Part shown: positions 8,995 through 17,467 of the stretch, piece after piece | Layout of the letters: each line of letters begins with the position of its first letter | Position numbering within the stretch: position 1 is the stretch's first letter | Assembly: GCF_026314945.1 (NCBI RefSeq) | Contig: NZ_CP111121.1 | Coordinates: 3,658,001 to 3,722,000, forward strand | DNA from: Chryseobacterium fluminis | Lineage (GTDB): Bacteria > Bacteroidota > Bacteroidia > Flavobacteriales > Weeksellaceae | Length of the DNA: 64,000 bases | Reading direction: 5' to 3' | Translations under genes and position numbers: made by a program | Notes under the pieces: model-generated | Databases searched by the model: none | Told to the model about the DNA's origin: nothing | The model's input: only the letters and a program-made list of their open reading frames with translations

Positions 8995-10332
8995 ATGAAG
9001 ACCTTAATTAAAAATGTAAAAATCGTAAACGAAGGGAAGATCGTTGAAGGCGATATTTTAATTGAAAATGATTTAATATCCAAAATAGATTCCCGGATTT
9101 CAGAGGAAACTGATCAGGTTATTGATGGCGGAGGAAAATATCTTCTACCCGGCGTCATCGATGATCAGGTGCATTTCCGTGAGCCGGGCCTTACCCATAA
9201 AGGCAACATCGAGACCGAATCGCGTGCAGCTGTTGCAGGCGGGATAACTAGTTTTATTGATCAGCCCAATACCGTTCCCAATGCAGTTACCCAGGAATTA
9301 CTGGCCGATAAATATGAGATTGCTTCTGAAAAAGCCTATGCCAATTACGGTTTTATGATGGGCGGAACCAATGATAATCTGGAAGAAGTATTAAAAACAA
9401 ATCCGAGAAATGTACCCGGAGTTAAACTTTTTCTTGGTTCTTCCACAGGGAATATGCTGGTAGACAATCCTGAAACGCTGGAGAATATTTTCGGCAATAC
9501 AAAAATGCTTATTGCTGTTCATTGCGAAGATGAAGCAACCATCAGGGCCAATACTCAGAAATATATGGATAAATACGGTGATGATATTCCTGTAAAATTC
9601 CACCATCTGATCAGAAGTGAAGAAGCCTGCTATCTGTCTTCTTCAAAAGCAGTTGAGCTGGCAGAAAAAACAGGAGCCAGGCTTCATGTTTTTCACTTGT
9701 CTACCGCAAAAGAAACAGAACTTTTCAGAAATGATATTCCTTTAAAAGATAAAAAAATCACAGCAGAAGTCTGTGTTCATCACCTGACATTCACCAACGA
9801 AGATTATGATACCAAAGGAGGATTGATCAAATGGAACCCTGCTGTAAAAACTCAGAAAGACAAAGATGGGCTTTGGGAGGCATTGCTGGATGATAGAATT
9901 GACGTAATTGCCACTGACCATGCCCCTCATACCTGGGAAGAAAAGCAGAATGTCTATACAAAATGTCCTTCGGGAGCGCCTTTGGTTCAGCATTCCTTAG
10001 TCGTGATGCTGGAAAATTATATCGACGGGAAAATTTCTCTGGAAAAAATTGTTGAAAAAATGGCTCATAACCCTGCGATTCTTTTCAGGGTGGAGAAGAG
10101 GGGTTTTGTAAGAGAAGGCTATAAAGCGGATTTGGTTTTGGTAGATTTAAACGAAAACTGGACGGTAGAAAAAGAAAATATCCTTTATAAATGCGGTTGG
10201 AGTCCACTGGAAGGCATGAATTTCCACTCTAAAGTGACGCACACGTTTGTCAATGGAAACCTGGTTTATGAAAATGGAAAAGTTAATGATACAAAATTCG
10301 GGGAGCGTTTGCTTTTTGAAGTGGCAGAATAA
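8995..10332 (+). CDS. pyrC: Dihydroorotase (Bacteroidota-type)
   Basis: Cyclises N-carbamoyl-aspartate to dihydroorotate in pyrimidine synthesis. The 445-residue amidohydrolase has the substrate-binding VHFREPG segment (Arg62), a KLFLGSSTG segment with the lysine expected to be carboxylated as a metal bridge, metal His residues in IAVHCEDE and LHVFHLSTA, and the catalytic Asp in IATDHAPHT. The usual HxH pair at the start of the barrel reads Gln58-Val-His60, so one metal ligand is replaced; I believe this also occurs in other Bacteroidota homologues. Stand-alone gene with its own terminator. Hydantoinase-like activity is the main alternative. Confidence 0.87.
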   Translation: MKTLIKNVKIVNEGKIVEGDILIENDLISKIDSRISEETDQVIDGGGKYLLPGVIDDQVHFREPGLTHKGNIETESRAAVAGGITSFIDQPNTVPNAVTQELLADKYEIASEKAYANYGFMMGGTNDNLEEVLKTNPRNVPGVKLFLGSSTGNMLVDNPETLENIFGNTKMLIAVHCEDEATIRANTQKYMDKYGDDIPVKFHHLIRSEEACYLSSSKAVELAEKTGARLHVFHLSTAKETELFRNDIPLKDKKITAEVCVHHLTFTNEDYDTKGGLIKWNPAVKTQKDKDGLWEALLDDRIDVIATDHAPHTWEEKQNVYTKCPSGAPLVQHSLVVMLENYIDGKISLEKIVEKMAHNPAILFRVEKRGFVREGYKADLVLVDLNENWTVEKENILYKCGWSPLEGMNFHSKVTHTFVNGNLVYENGKVNDTKFGERLLFEVAE

Positions 10333-10360
10333 ATGATAAACAAATAATTATATCAATAGG

Positions 10361-10384
10361 AACGGGCTTTAGCCCGTTTTTTAT
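10361..10384 (+). terminator. Terminator of the dihydroorotase gene
   Basis: AACGGGCT and AGCCCGTT pair with a 2-nt spacer and are followed by TTTTA. It starts 28 bp after the stop codon. The short loop and a related CAATAGGCTTTAGCC tract just downstream suggest it may also belong to a palindromic repeat cluster. Confidence 0.65.
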
Positions 10385-10425
10385 GTTGAATCAATAGGCT
10401 TTAGCCAAAACTTATTGTAAATAAT

Positions 10426-10460
10426 AATCCCTGTCAGGGTTCAAAGCCCTGACAAGGATT
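10426..10460. repeat. 35-nt palindrome, CCCTGTCAGGG family; possible azoR terminator
   Basis: The arms AATCCCTGTCAGGG and CCCTGACAAGGATT pair with one mismatch around a 7-nt loop. It sits between convergent dihydroorotase and azoR and may end azoR transcription. A related palindrome lies at 46639-46673, which points to a dispersed repeat rather than a gene-specific signal. Confidence 0.65.
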
Positions 10461-10484
10461 AATTAACTAACATTATTAAAAAAA

Positions 10485-11087
10485 TTAATCAATCGTAATC
10501 TCTTCAATCGCTTTTTCCAAAGAAGTTTCCTGGATTCCCGGAATCGACAAACCTTCTGCACGGAAGACACTGACATCAGAAACTCCGTAAAAACCAAAAA
10601 TATTTTTAATATACGGAACATTAGAATCATAGATCTGATAAGGACCTTCAGAATAAATATTTCCCGACGTAAAAGCAATATACAGTTTTTTATCATTCAG
10701 CAAACCTTTAGGTCCGTTTTCATCATATTTAAAAGTATATCCTGCTCTTGAGGTAAAGTCGAAATAAGCCCGCAAAGTTGCAGGAACAGAGAAGTTGTAC
10801 ATTGGCGAATCGATAACAATAATATCAGCTTCCTTCAACTCAGAAATTAAATCTTCAGAATATCTGTTGATAGATTGCTGTTCTGGCGAATGGTTTTCTG
10901 CCGGTGAAAAGAAAGTAATAATATGTTCTTCTTCTAAAAACGGAACCGGATTTTGGGTAAGATCACGTTCCCTTACAACACTGTCAGAATATTTTTCCTG
11001 AATCTTTTCGATAACAGCATTTCCTAATTTTCTACTTGCCGAAACTTCCTTTCTCGGGCTTGAAATAATGTGAAGTATGTTTCTCAT
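10485..11087 (-). CDS. azoR: FMN-dependent NADH azoreductase
   Basis: A 200-residue flavodoxin-like quinone/azo reductase that passes two electrons from NAD(P)H to quinones or azo compounds by way of FMN, in the cytoplasm. It shows the N-terminal FMN phosphate loop (IISSPRKEVSASRKLG), the MYNFSVPATLRAYFDF segment typical of AzoR and a C-terminal FGFYGVSDV stretch. An HxlR-type regulator is transcribed divergently 110 bp away, a common arrangement for electrophile or quinone response. Likely role: detoxification of quinones or electrophiles. Physiological substrate unknown. Confidence 0.92.
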   Translation of the reverse strand: MRNILHIISSPRKEVSASRKLGNAVIEKIQEKYSDSVVRERDLTQNPVPFLEEEHIITFFSPAENHSPEQQSINRYSEDLISELKEADIIVIDSPMYNFSVPATLRAYFDFTSRAGYTFKYDENGPKGLLNDKKLYIAFTSGNIYSEGPYQIYDSNVPYIKNIFGFYGVSDVSVFRAEGLSIPGIQETSLEKAIEEITID

Positions 11088-11121
11088 TTTTTTTAATTAA
11101 AATTTCTTTCACAAAATTATG

Positions 11122-11169
11122 TACATTTGCTTATGAAAAGTTAGTAGTGAACTAAAGGTTAGCAGTAAC
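11122..11169 (+). promoter_or_regulatory. Promoter box and repeated operator between azoR and the HxlR gene
   Basis: TACATTTG (11122-11129) fits the Bacteroidota -7 consensus for the HxlR gene. Just downstream are two near-palindromic words, GTTAGTAGTGAAC (11140) and GTTAGCAGTAAC (11158), with start points exactly 18 bp apart. They are good candidates for binding of the HxlR dimer and control of both genes. Confidence 0.45.
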
Positions 11170-11197
11170 TTTTTGGTTAGTTGAAAAATTCTGATGT

Positions 11198-11575
11198 ATG
11201 GAAAAAACAATTACGGTAAATAATTCTGAATGCAGTAAGAAATGTTCTCAAAGTCTTTCATCTGTTGAAGATGCCCTGTATGTGATCGGAGGAAAATGGA
11301 AACTGAAGATCATCATTGTATTACAGGAAAGCGGAAATATCCGTTTTAACGAACTTCAGAGAAGTATTCAGGGTATTTCAGCAAGAGTACTCTCCAATGA
11401 GCTGAAAGACCTGGAACTTAATGGTTTTGTCAAAAGAGTCGTTCACGCAGAACAGACTCCGGTTATTGTGGAATATATTTCTACTGATTACAGCAGGACG
11501 CTTAAAAATGTAATCATGTCACTTTCAGAATGGGGACAAACCCATAAACGGAACATCAGAGAAGATGCATTTTAA
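11198..11575 (+). CDS. HxlR-family winged-helix transcriptional regulator
   Basis: A 125-residue DNA-binding protein. The HxlR core is visible: DALYVIGGKWKLKIIIVL, then the recognition-helix region ISARVLSNELKDLELNGFV and a wing with VEYISTDYSRTL. Two N-terminal Cys residues (ECSKKC) could sense thiol-reactive compounds, as in YodB and QorR-type relatives; this is inference. It is divergent from azoR, and the shared spacer carries paired 18-bp repeats, so it probably represses azoR and itself. Confidence 0.9.
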   Translation: MEKTITVNNSECSKKCSQSLSSVEDALYVIGGKWKLKIIIVLQESGNIRFNELQRSIQGISARVLSNELKDLELNGFVKRVVHAEQTPVIVEYISTDYSRTLKNVIMSLSEWGQTHKRNIREDAF

Positions 11576-11703
11576 AGATTTCATGTGTAAAACTGTCAGT
11601 CATATCATCTGTGATCGGGATATAATTTCGCCGTCAGACTCTACCCTTTATTTGAATTTAAAGATAATTATCTGTGAAGTCTGTAGGCTATGGTTCAGGG
11701 AAA

Positions 11704-12600
11704 TCAATTGAAGGACTGCCTGAATTCCAACGGCGACATATTGGTTTTCTTTCTGAAGAGTGTACTGAAAGACTGAGAATGCTCAAATCCCAATTCATAC
11801 GCAATTTCGCTCACCGAAAGTGCTGTTGTTGAAAGCTTTTCTTTTGCCTTGCTGATCAGTTTTTCATGAATATGCTGTTGGGTATTCTGTCCGGTATGCA
11901 CTCTCAAAAGATCACTTAGATAATTGGCTGAAAGATTCATCGCTTCTGCAATTCGGTGTACTGTCAAAAGTCCTTTATCAGAAGATTCTTTATCAAAATA
12001 ATCATTCAGATAGGATTCAAATTTAGTTAAAAGCTGATGGCTTCCGCTTTTTCGGGTAATAAACTGTCTCTCGTAAAACCGTTTGGAATAATTTAACAGC
12101 AATTCAATCTGTGACAAAATAATTTCCTGCGTATGATGATCGATATGCTGACATTCTTTATCGATTTTATACATTATTTCAAGCAAATTATTCTCTTCCT
12201 CTTCAGATAAATGCAATGCCTCATTCACGGCATAGGAGAAAAATCCGTAAGAAGAGATCGTTTTTGCCAATGAATGTTTCAACAGAAAATCTTCATGGAA
12301 GATAAGAAGGTATCCTGTATTTTCACAGTCCATGGTTTTCAGATCCAGGTACTGGACCTGATTGGGAGCAGTAAAACTCAGTACCCCTTTGTCATAATCA
12401 TAATGTTGCTGTCCGTATTTTATTTTTCCTGTGGCATTCCGCTTCAGGGCAACACAATAATATCTGCTGACAAAGCCTTTCCAGACCTCATCTTCAATAA
12501 AAACACTTTCATGAAGATTGATCACACTTACCATCGGATGCTTTGGTTCAGGAAGAGACAGCAATTTGTGAAATGCTGAAACAGACTGTATGGTGTTCAT
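11704..12600 (-). CDS. AraC-family transcriptional regulator
   Basis: A 298-residue protein: an N-terminal cupin-like sensing region (about 1-170) and a C-terminal AraC domain with two helix-turn-helix units (LTVHRIAEAMNLSANYLSDL and ALSVSEIAYELGFEHSQSF, followed by FRKKTNMSPLEFR). It lies 132 bp downstream of an aldo/keto reductase gene on the same strand, separated by a 33-nt palindrome. Such pairs are common in Flavobacteria and suggest, without proving, that it controls the reductase. Ligand unknown. Confidence 0.88.
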   Translation of the reverse strand: MNTIQSVSAFHKLLSLPEPKHPMVSVINLHESVFIEDEVWKGFVSRYYCVALKRNATGKIKYGQQHYDYDKGVLSFTAPNQVQYLDLKTMDCENTGYLLIFHEDFLLKHSLAKTISSYGFFSYAVNEALHLSEEEENNLLEIMYKIDKECQHIDHHTQEIILSQIELLLNYSKRFYERQFITRKSGSHQLLTKFESYLNDYFDKESSDKGLLTVHRIAEAMNLSANYLSDLLRVHTGQNTQQHIHEKLISKAKEKLSTTALSVSEIAYELGFEHSQSFSTLFRKKTNMSPLEFRQSFN

Positions 12601-12675
12601 AGTTTTAAACTTTTATTTTTATGGTGCGTACGGATTTCATTCAATCAGGGTTGTCAGAGTATTTCGTTCAGATAT

Positions 12676-12708
12676 AAACCTAACAGGTTTTTAAAACCTG
12701 TTAGGTTG
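12676..12708. repeat. 33-nt REP-like palindrome (remote copy)
   Basis: The arms AAACCTAACAGGTTT and AAACCTGTTAGGTTG are separated by TTA, with a 14-bp stem. The architecture (about 15-bp arms, 3-nt loop) and core word match the palindromes that flank the transposase gene at 42430, nearly 30 kb away. It lies between the aldo/keto reductase and AraC genes and could double as a terminator. Confidence 0.8.
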
Positions 12709-12732
12709 AATTGATTAATAAGTAAAGGTACA

Positions 12733-13740
12733 TTAATAGTCCAGCAATCCCATACTGAATTCATCATAAGGTTTACCTGTATCTGTTCCCAACGGTACGA
12801 TACTTTCCAGCTTCTGAAGTTCAGCTTCTGACCATTCAATCGTTGATGCTTCAATATTCTGTTCAAGATATTTTCTGCGTTTGGTTCCGGGAATAGGAAG
12901 AATTCCTTTACTGATGATCCATGCCAGTGCCAGTTGTGAGGAAGTGATATTTTTTTCTTTTGCAAGACTTTCAATCGCTTTCACCAATTCGATATTTTTA
13001 TGAAATTGTTCCCCCTGAAAACGAGGAATTCCTCTTCTGAAATCATTTTCAGGCAAATCATCAATCGTCTTGATATTTCCGGATAAAAACCCTCTTCCCA
13101 GCGGAGAATAAGCCACAAAACCAATACCCAGTTCTTTCAGTGTTTTTATCACTCCTTTTTCTTCTACCGTTCTTTCAAACAAAGAATATTCACTTTGTAC
13201 TGCCGAAAACGGATGAACGGCATGCGCTCTTTTTACCGTTTCAGAAGATACTTCCGACAACCCGATATATCCTATTTTCCCTTCTTTTACCAATTCGCTC
13301 ATCGCTCCGACAGTTTCTTCAATTGGAGTATTTTTATCAAGACGGTGCATATAATAAAGGTCGATATAGTCTGTTTTCAGGTTTTTCAGGGAACGTTCAA
13401 CTGATTTTTTTATGTACTCTTTTTTTCCGTTGATTTTCCACGTCACCTGGTCATTGTCATCAATTTCCCACCCGAATTTTGTCGCGATAATATAGGCATT
13501 GCGATTTCCTTCAATAGCTTTTGCGATTAACTGTTCGTTTTTGAAAGGGCCGTATAAATCAGCTGTATCTAAAAAATTACCACCGAGTTCCAGCGAACGG
13601 TGAATGGTTGCAATCGCTTCTTTTTCATCGGTTTTACCGTACATATCTGCATCTCCGAAACCTGTCATTCCCATACACCCCAAACCGATGTTCGGAACGA
13701 TTAGACCCTGGCTTCCCAGTTGTATCTGATTCAATTTCAT
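12733..13740 (-). CDS. Aldo/keto reductase
   Basis: A 335-residue NADPH-dependent oxidoreductase with the (beta/alpha)8 fold that reduces aldehydes or ketones. The catalytic set is present: Asp and Tyr in FLDTADLYGPF, Lys in IIATKFGWE and His in YYMHRLD. The C-terminal PIPGTKRRKYLEQNIEA segment binds the NADP phosphate. It is closest to the YajO/AKR13-like group of bacterial reductases. The AraC regulator gene follows on the same strand. Substrate unknown. Confidence 0.92.
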   Translation of the reverse strand: MKLNQIQLGSQGLIVPNIGLGCMGMTGFGDADMYGKTDEKEAIATIHRSLELGGNFLDTADLYGPFKNEQLIAKAIEGNRNAYIIATKFGWEIDDNDQVTWKINGKKEYIKKSVERSLKNLKTDYIDLYYMHRLDKNTPIEETVGAMSELVKEGKIGYIGLSEVSSETVKRAHAVHPFSAVQSEYSLFERTVEEKGVIKTLKELGIGFVAYSPLGRGFLSGNIKTIDDLPENDFRRGIPRFQGEQFHKNIELVKAIESLAKEKNITSSQLALAWIISKGILPIPGTKRRKYLEQNIEASTIEWSEAELQKLESIVPLGTDTGKPYDEFSMGLLDY

Positions 13741-13872
13741 ATTGTTGATTTTTATTGATACAAAATTCAGCAGAAATTAAGAATCTTATGTATGCAAAAC
13801 CATGATTGTCGTATTCAAATTACGGATTGTTTTTTTATTGTACTCTTGCCAGAGTTAAAAACTTGATAAGAA

Positions 13873-16170
13873 TTATTTCCGGGCTTTTGAACGCATATGA
13901 AAACTCAGTTTTCCACCATTCATAATATCAGAATGTTTCAGGGTATAGTTTTTTATTTCTTTTCCATTCAGAAGGATTTTTTCAACATATACATTTTTAG
14001 GACTCTGATTGACTGCCTCTATTTCGAATGTTTTTCCGTTTTCTAAGTTTAAAACAGCGTGATCAACCGCCGGACTTCCGATCGCATAATTTTCCGAACC
14101 CGGAGCCACAGGATAAAACCCAAGTGAGCTTAAAATATACCAGGCACTCATCTGTCCTGCATCGTCATTTCCGCCCAATCCGTCAGGAGTCGCTTTGTAC
14201 TGCATTTCTAAGATGCGTCTTATTTGCGCCTGTGTTTTCCAGGGCTGTCCCGCCCAGTTATAAAAATAAGCAACATGGTGGGCCGGTTCGTTGCCGTGAA
14301 CATACCCTCCGATGATTCCTTCTCTGGTAATGTCTTCAGTATCTGCAAAAAACTCGTCCGGTAAATGCATCGTAAACAATTCATCCAGCTTTGAGGCAAA
14401 CTTTTTCTTTCCTCCCATGGCCTGAATCAATTGATCCGGGTTTTGAGGAACGAAGAAACTGTAGTTCCAGGAATTTCCTTCAATGAAACCCTGTCCGTGT
14501 GTACTCAGAGCATTAAAATCTTTTTTAAAAGTTCCATCCGCCAAACGTGGCCGCATAAACCCGACTGTTTTATCGAAATTATTTTTCCAGTTTTCGGAGC
14601 GTTTTATAAATTGGTTATAAATTTCTGTTTCTCCAAGATGTTTTGCCAACTGAGCAATAGCCCAGTCGTCGTAGGCATACTCCAAAGTATTGGAAACGGA
14701 AGTCCCGTTTTTTTCCGCAGGAATATAGCCAAGATCTATATACTGTCCGATTCCCTCGTAATCTCTCTTATTGGCCGTTTCTACACAAGCTTTTAGTGCT
14801 GCTTGTGCGTCCCCGGTGTAGTTTCCTTTAATAATGGCGTCTGCCACTACACTCACGCTGTGATATCCGCTCATGCACCAGTTATCATTGGCATAATGCG
14901 ACCATATCGGAAGCATTTTCATCGAAAACTGGTCATAATGGGCCATCATGGATTTTACCATATCATCATTCCTCTTGGGCTGAATGATATTGAAGAAAGG
15001 ATGAAGTGCCCGATAGGTATCCCAAATCGAGAAGGTGGTATAGTTGATGAAGCCGTCCGCTTTATGAATATTTTGATCTAAACCTTTATACTCTCCATTG
15101 AAATCTGTATATGTTGTGGGATTGATAAAAGTATGATACATTGCGGTGTAAAAGTTCATTTTTTCAGTGTCAGAACCTTTTATAACAATCTTGTTTAGTT
15201 CTTTATTCCAGCTTTCCTGTGTTTGTGCTTTCACCTGGTCAAAAGAGAGGCTTCCGGTTTCTTTTTCTAAATTTTCGAGTGCATTGGCCTGACTTACGGG
15301 AGAAATGGCCAGCTTAACTTCAATCGCCTCGTTTTCATCGGTATCAAAATCAAAATACATCTTCAGGTTTTTTCCTGCGATTTCCGGAAAGTTTTTGGTC
15401 TGGTCAAATTTCCTCCAGAATCCGTTATACACCTGTTTCCCGTCATAATTTTTCTGTCCGTACGACTTAAACGGTTTTGAAAACTTCATCGCAAAATATA
15501 CGGTTCTTGTTCTCGCCCAGCCGTTGGTCTGTCGATAACCGGTAATGGTGTTTCCATTTTCTACGCGAATATAAGTCCATACATTCTTGCCGTCATAATT
15601 GTAAATTCCGGCCATCATATCTAAAATCAGGTGTGCCTGGTCAGATTTCGGAAAAGTATACCGGTGAACTCCGACTCTGGTAGTGGCCGTTAATTCAGCC
15701 AAAATATTATCATCTTCCAGTTTAACTTTGTAGTAGCCTGCTTCTGCCTGTTCATTCTGATGGGAAAATCTGCTTCTGTATCCGTTTTCAGGATGAGCTG
15801 CCGTTCCGGGATTCAGCTGTAATTTTCCCACGGTGGGCATGACTAAAAAATCTCCCAGGTCAGAATGCCCCGTTCCGCTGAAATGGGTAGCACTGAATCC
15901 TACAATTGTTTTGTCTTCATATCGGTATCCTGCACAGTATTTATAGACATCACCGTTGTATTTACCGTTCATTTCGTAAGAAATGGTATCGGTTTCCGGG
16001 CTTAGCTGGACAGCTCCAAATGGTGCCGTGGCTCCGGGATAAGTGTGTCCCATTTTTTCACTTCCGATTAACGGATTGACGTAGGGGTGTAAATTTTCTA
16101 ATTTTTGAGCTTTACCATATAAACTAAAAAATAAAATAAAAAGAAAAACAGTAGTTTCTGGTCTTTTCAT
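13873..16170 (-). CDS. GH92 alpha-mannosidase
   Basis: A 765-residue exported enzyme (signal peptide to about residue 21) that trims alpha-linked mannose, typically from N-glycans or yeast mannan, by an inverting, calcium-dependent mechanism. It carries the GH92 hallmarks: YVNPLIGSEKMGHTYPGATA followed by PFGAVQLSPETD near the N-terminus, GNEPAHHVAYFYNWAG, and GGNDDAGQMSAWYILSSLGF with the acidic catalytic and metal residues. The length is usual for the family. No SusC/SusD pair adjoins it, so it is not in a classical polysaccharide utilisation locus here. Linkage specificity is not readable. Confidence 0.95.
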   Translation of the reverse strand: MKRPETTVFLFILFFSLYGKAQKLENLHPYVNPLIGSEKMGHTYPGATAPFGAVQLSPETDTISYEMNGKYNGDVYKYCAGYRYEDKTIVGFSATHFSGTGHSDLGDFLVMPTVGKLQLNPGTAAHPENGYRSRFSHQNEQAEAGYYKVKLEDDNILAELTATTRVGVHRYTFPKSDQAHLILDMMAGIYNYDGKNVWTYIRVENGNTITGYRQTNGWARTRTVYFAMKFSKPFKSYGQKNYDGKQVYNGFWRKFDQTKNFPEIAGKNLKMYFDFDTDENEAIEVKLAISPVSQANALENLEKETGSLSFDQVKAQTQESWNKELNKIVIKGSDTEKMNFYTAMYHTFINPTTYTDFNGEYKGLDQNIHKADGFINYTTFSIWDTYRALHPFFNIIQPKRNDDMVKSMMAHYDQFSMKMLPIWSHYANDNWCMSGYHSVSVVADAIIKGNYTGDAQAALKACVETANKRDYEGIGQYIDLGYIPAEKNGTSVSNTLEYAYDDWAIAQLAKHLGETEIYNQFIKRSENWKNNFDKTVGFMRPRLADGTFKKDFNALSTHGQGFIEGNSWNYSFFVPQNPDQLIQAMGGKKKFASKLDELFTMHLPDEFFADTEDITREGIIGGYVHGNEPAHHVAYFYNWAGQPWKTQAQIRRILEMQYKATPDGLGGNDDAGQMSAWYILSSLGFYPVAPGSENYAIGSPAVDHAVLNLENGKTFEIEAVNQSPKNVYVEKILLNGKEIKNYTLKHSDIMNGGKLSFHMRSKARK

Positions 16171-16238
16171 GAGTGAATATATTTTTTTCGGAGCTTAAAT
16201 TTAATTAATTTTAAAATGTCTTTTTAGTTTATTTCGGA

Positions 16239-16279
16239 GGTTCAGGATTTCGGCGGCAAAGCCGCCGAAATCCTGAACC
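16239..16279. repeat. 41-nt perfect palindrome between divergent genes
   Basis: Two 19-nt arms pair perfectly around the loop AAA; the arm reads GGTTCAGGATTTCGGCGGC. It lies between the GH92 start (16170) and the SDR start (16362), both transcribed away from it, so it cannot be a simple terminator of either. Its G+C content is higher than the flanks. Confidence 0.85.
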
Positions 16280-16361
16280 GTTAAAACCTTATTATTTTGA
16301 GCATATCATTTATGACGTGTCGAACAACTTAAAATCTTAAATTTACTGAAACAATAAAATT

Positions 16362-17243
16362 ATGAATCCATATACACAGCCGATGTTGCGTGAAGATGCG
16401 CTTAAAGATAAAGTGGCGATCGTTACCGGTGGCGGAAGCGGCCTTGGAAAAGCCATGACCAGATATTTTCTTCAATTGGGCGCAAAAGTCGTCATTACAT
16501 CCAGAAATCTGGAGAAATTACAGGGTACTGCAAAAGAGCTGGAGGAAGAAACCGGAGGAAAGGTTCTTTGCGTGGCTTGCGATGTAAGAAACTGGGATGA
16601 AGTGGAAGCCATGAAAGAAACTGCCTTAAAAGAATTCGGGAGAATCGATATCTTACTGAATAATGCTGCAGGAAATTTCATTTCTCCAACGGAAAGGTTA
16701 ACCCATTCCGCTTTTGATTCTATTTTAGATATTGTACTGAAAGGAACAAAAAACTGTACGCTTTCTGTAGGAAAGCACTGGATCGATTCGAAATCTCCGG
16801 GCACAGTCTTAAATATTGTAACCACCTATGCCTGGACAGGTTCTGCTTATGTAGTTCCTTCGGCCTGTGCAAAAGCCGGCGTACTGGCGATGACACGGTC
16901 TCTTGCTGTGGAGTGGGGGAAATATAACATCAGATTTAATGCCATCGCGCCGGGACCATTTCCAACAAAAGGAGCTTGGGACAGGTTACTTCCGGGAGAT
17001 ATGAAAGATCAGTTCGATCTGGCAAAGAAAAATCCGCTAAAAAGAGTAGGTGAGCATCAGGAACTGGCCAATCTTGCCGCTTATTTAGTTTCCGATTTTT
17101 CATCTTTTGTGAATGGTGAAGTGGTAACCATCGACGGTGGCGAGTGGCTTCAGGGCGCCGGTGAGTTTAATATGCTGGAAGATATTCCGCAGGAGATGTG
17201 GGATGCGCTGGAAGCCATGATTAAAGCAAAAAAATCAAACTGA
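16362..17243 (+). CDS. SDR oxidoreductase, 2,4-dienoyl-CoA reductase-like
   Basis: A 293-residue short-chain dehydrogenase/reductase. It shows the Rossmann GGGSGLGKA loop (about residues 24-32), NNAAGNF near 100, and the stretches TTYAWTGSAYVVPSACAKAG and FNAIAPGPFPTKGAWDRL. These are typical of the NADPH-dependent 2,4-dienoyl-CoA reductase branch used in beta-oxidation of unsaturated fatty acids. The usual SDR Tyr-x-x-x-Lys reads SACAK here, a Ser/Ala in place of Tyr, as expected for that branch. Stand-alone gene. Activity is inferred from subfamily resemblance. Confidence 0.85.
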   Translation: MNPYTQPMLREDALKDKVAIVTGGGSGLGKAMTRYFLQLGAKVVITSRNLEKLQGTAKELEEETGGKVLCVACDVRNWDEVEAMKETALKEFGRIDILLNNAAGNFISPTERLTHSAFDSILDIVLKGTKNCTLSVGKHWIDSKSPGTVLNIVTTYAWTGSAYVVPSACAKAGVLAMTRSLAVEWGKYNIRFNAIAPGPFPTKGAWDRLLPGDMKDQFDLAKKNPLKRVGEHQELANLAAYLVSDFSSFVNGEVVTIDGGEWLQGAGEFNMLEDIPQEMWDALEAMIKAKKSN

Positions 17244-17411
17244 TAAAGAAATACGTTTTCAGCTTAAAGATGAGAACCACAAAGCCTGAGTTTTAATAAG
17301 CTTTTATTTCAACTGACTATACATTAATTAAGTCATGTTGATCATTAGCTGCATTTTTCCATTATCAGGTTTGCTGTCTGGTGTATTGAAAAACGAACAT
17401 AATAATTACAC

Positions 17412-17447
17412 ATAAGACTTCTCTCTTCGGAAGAAGTCTTATTTTTG
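17412..17447 (+). terminator. Hairpin terminator ahead of the EEP hydrolase gene
   Basis: ATAAGACTTCT and AGAAGTCTTAT form an 11-bp stem followed by TTTTTG. It would end transcription from the SDR gene. The trailing TATTTTTG (17440-17447) also fits the -7 consensus and might serve the next gene. Confidence 0.7.
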
Positions 17448-17467
17448 TTCTTTATTAATTAAAATAT

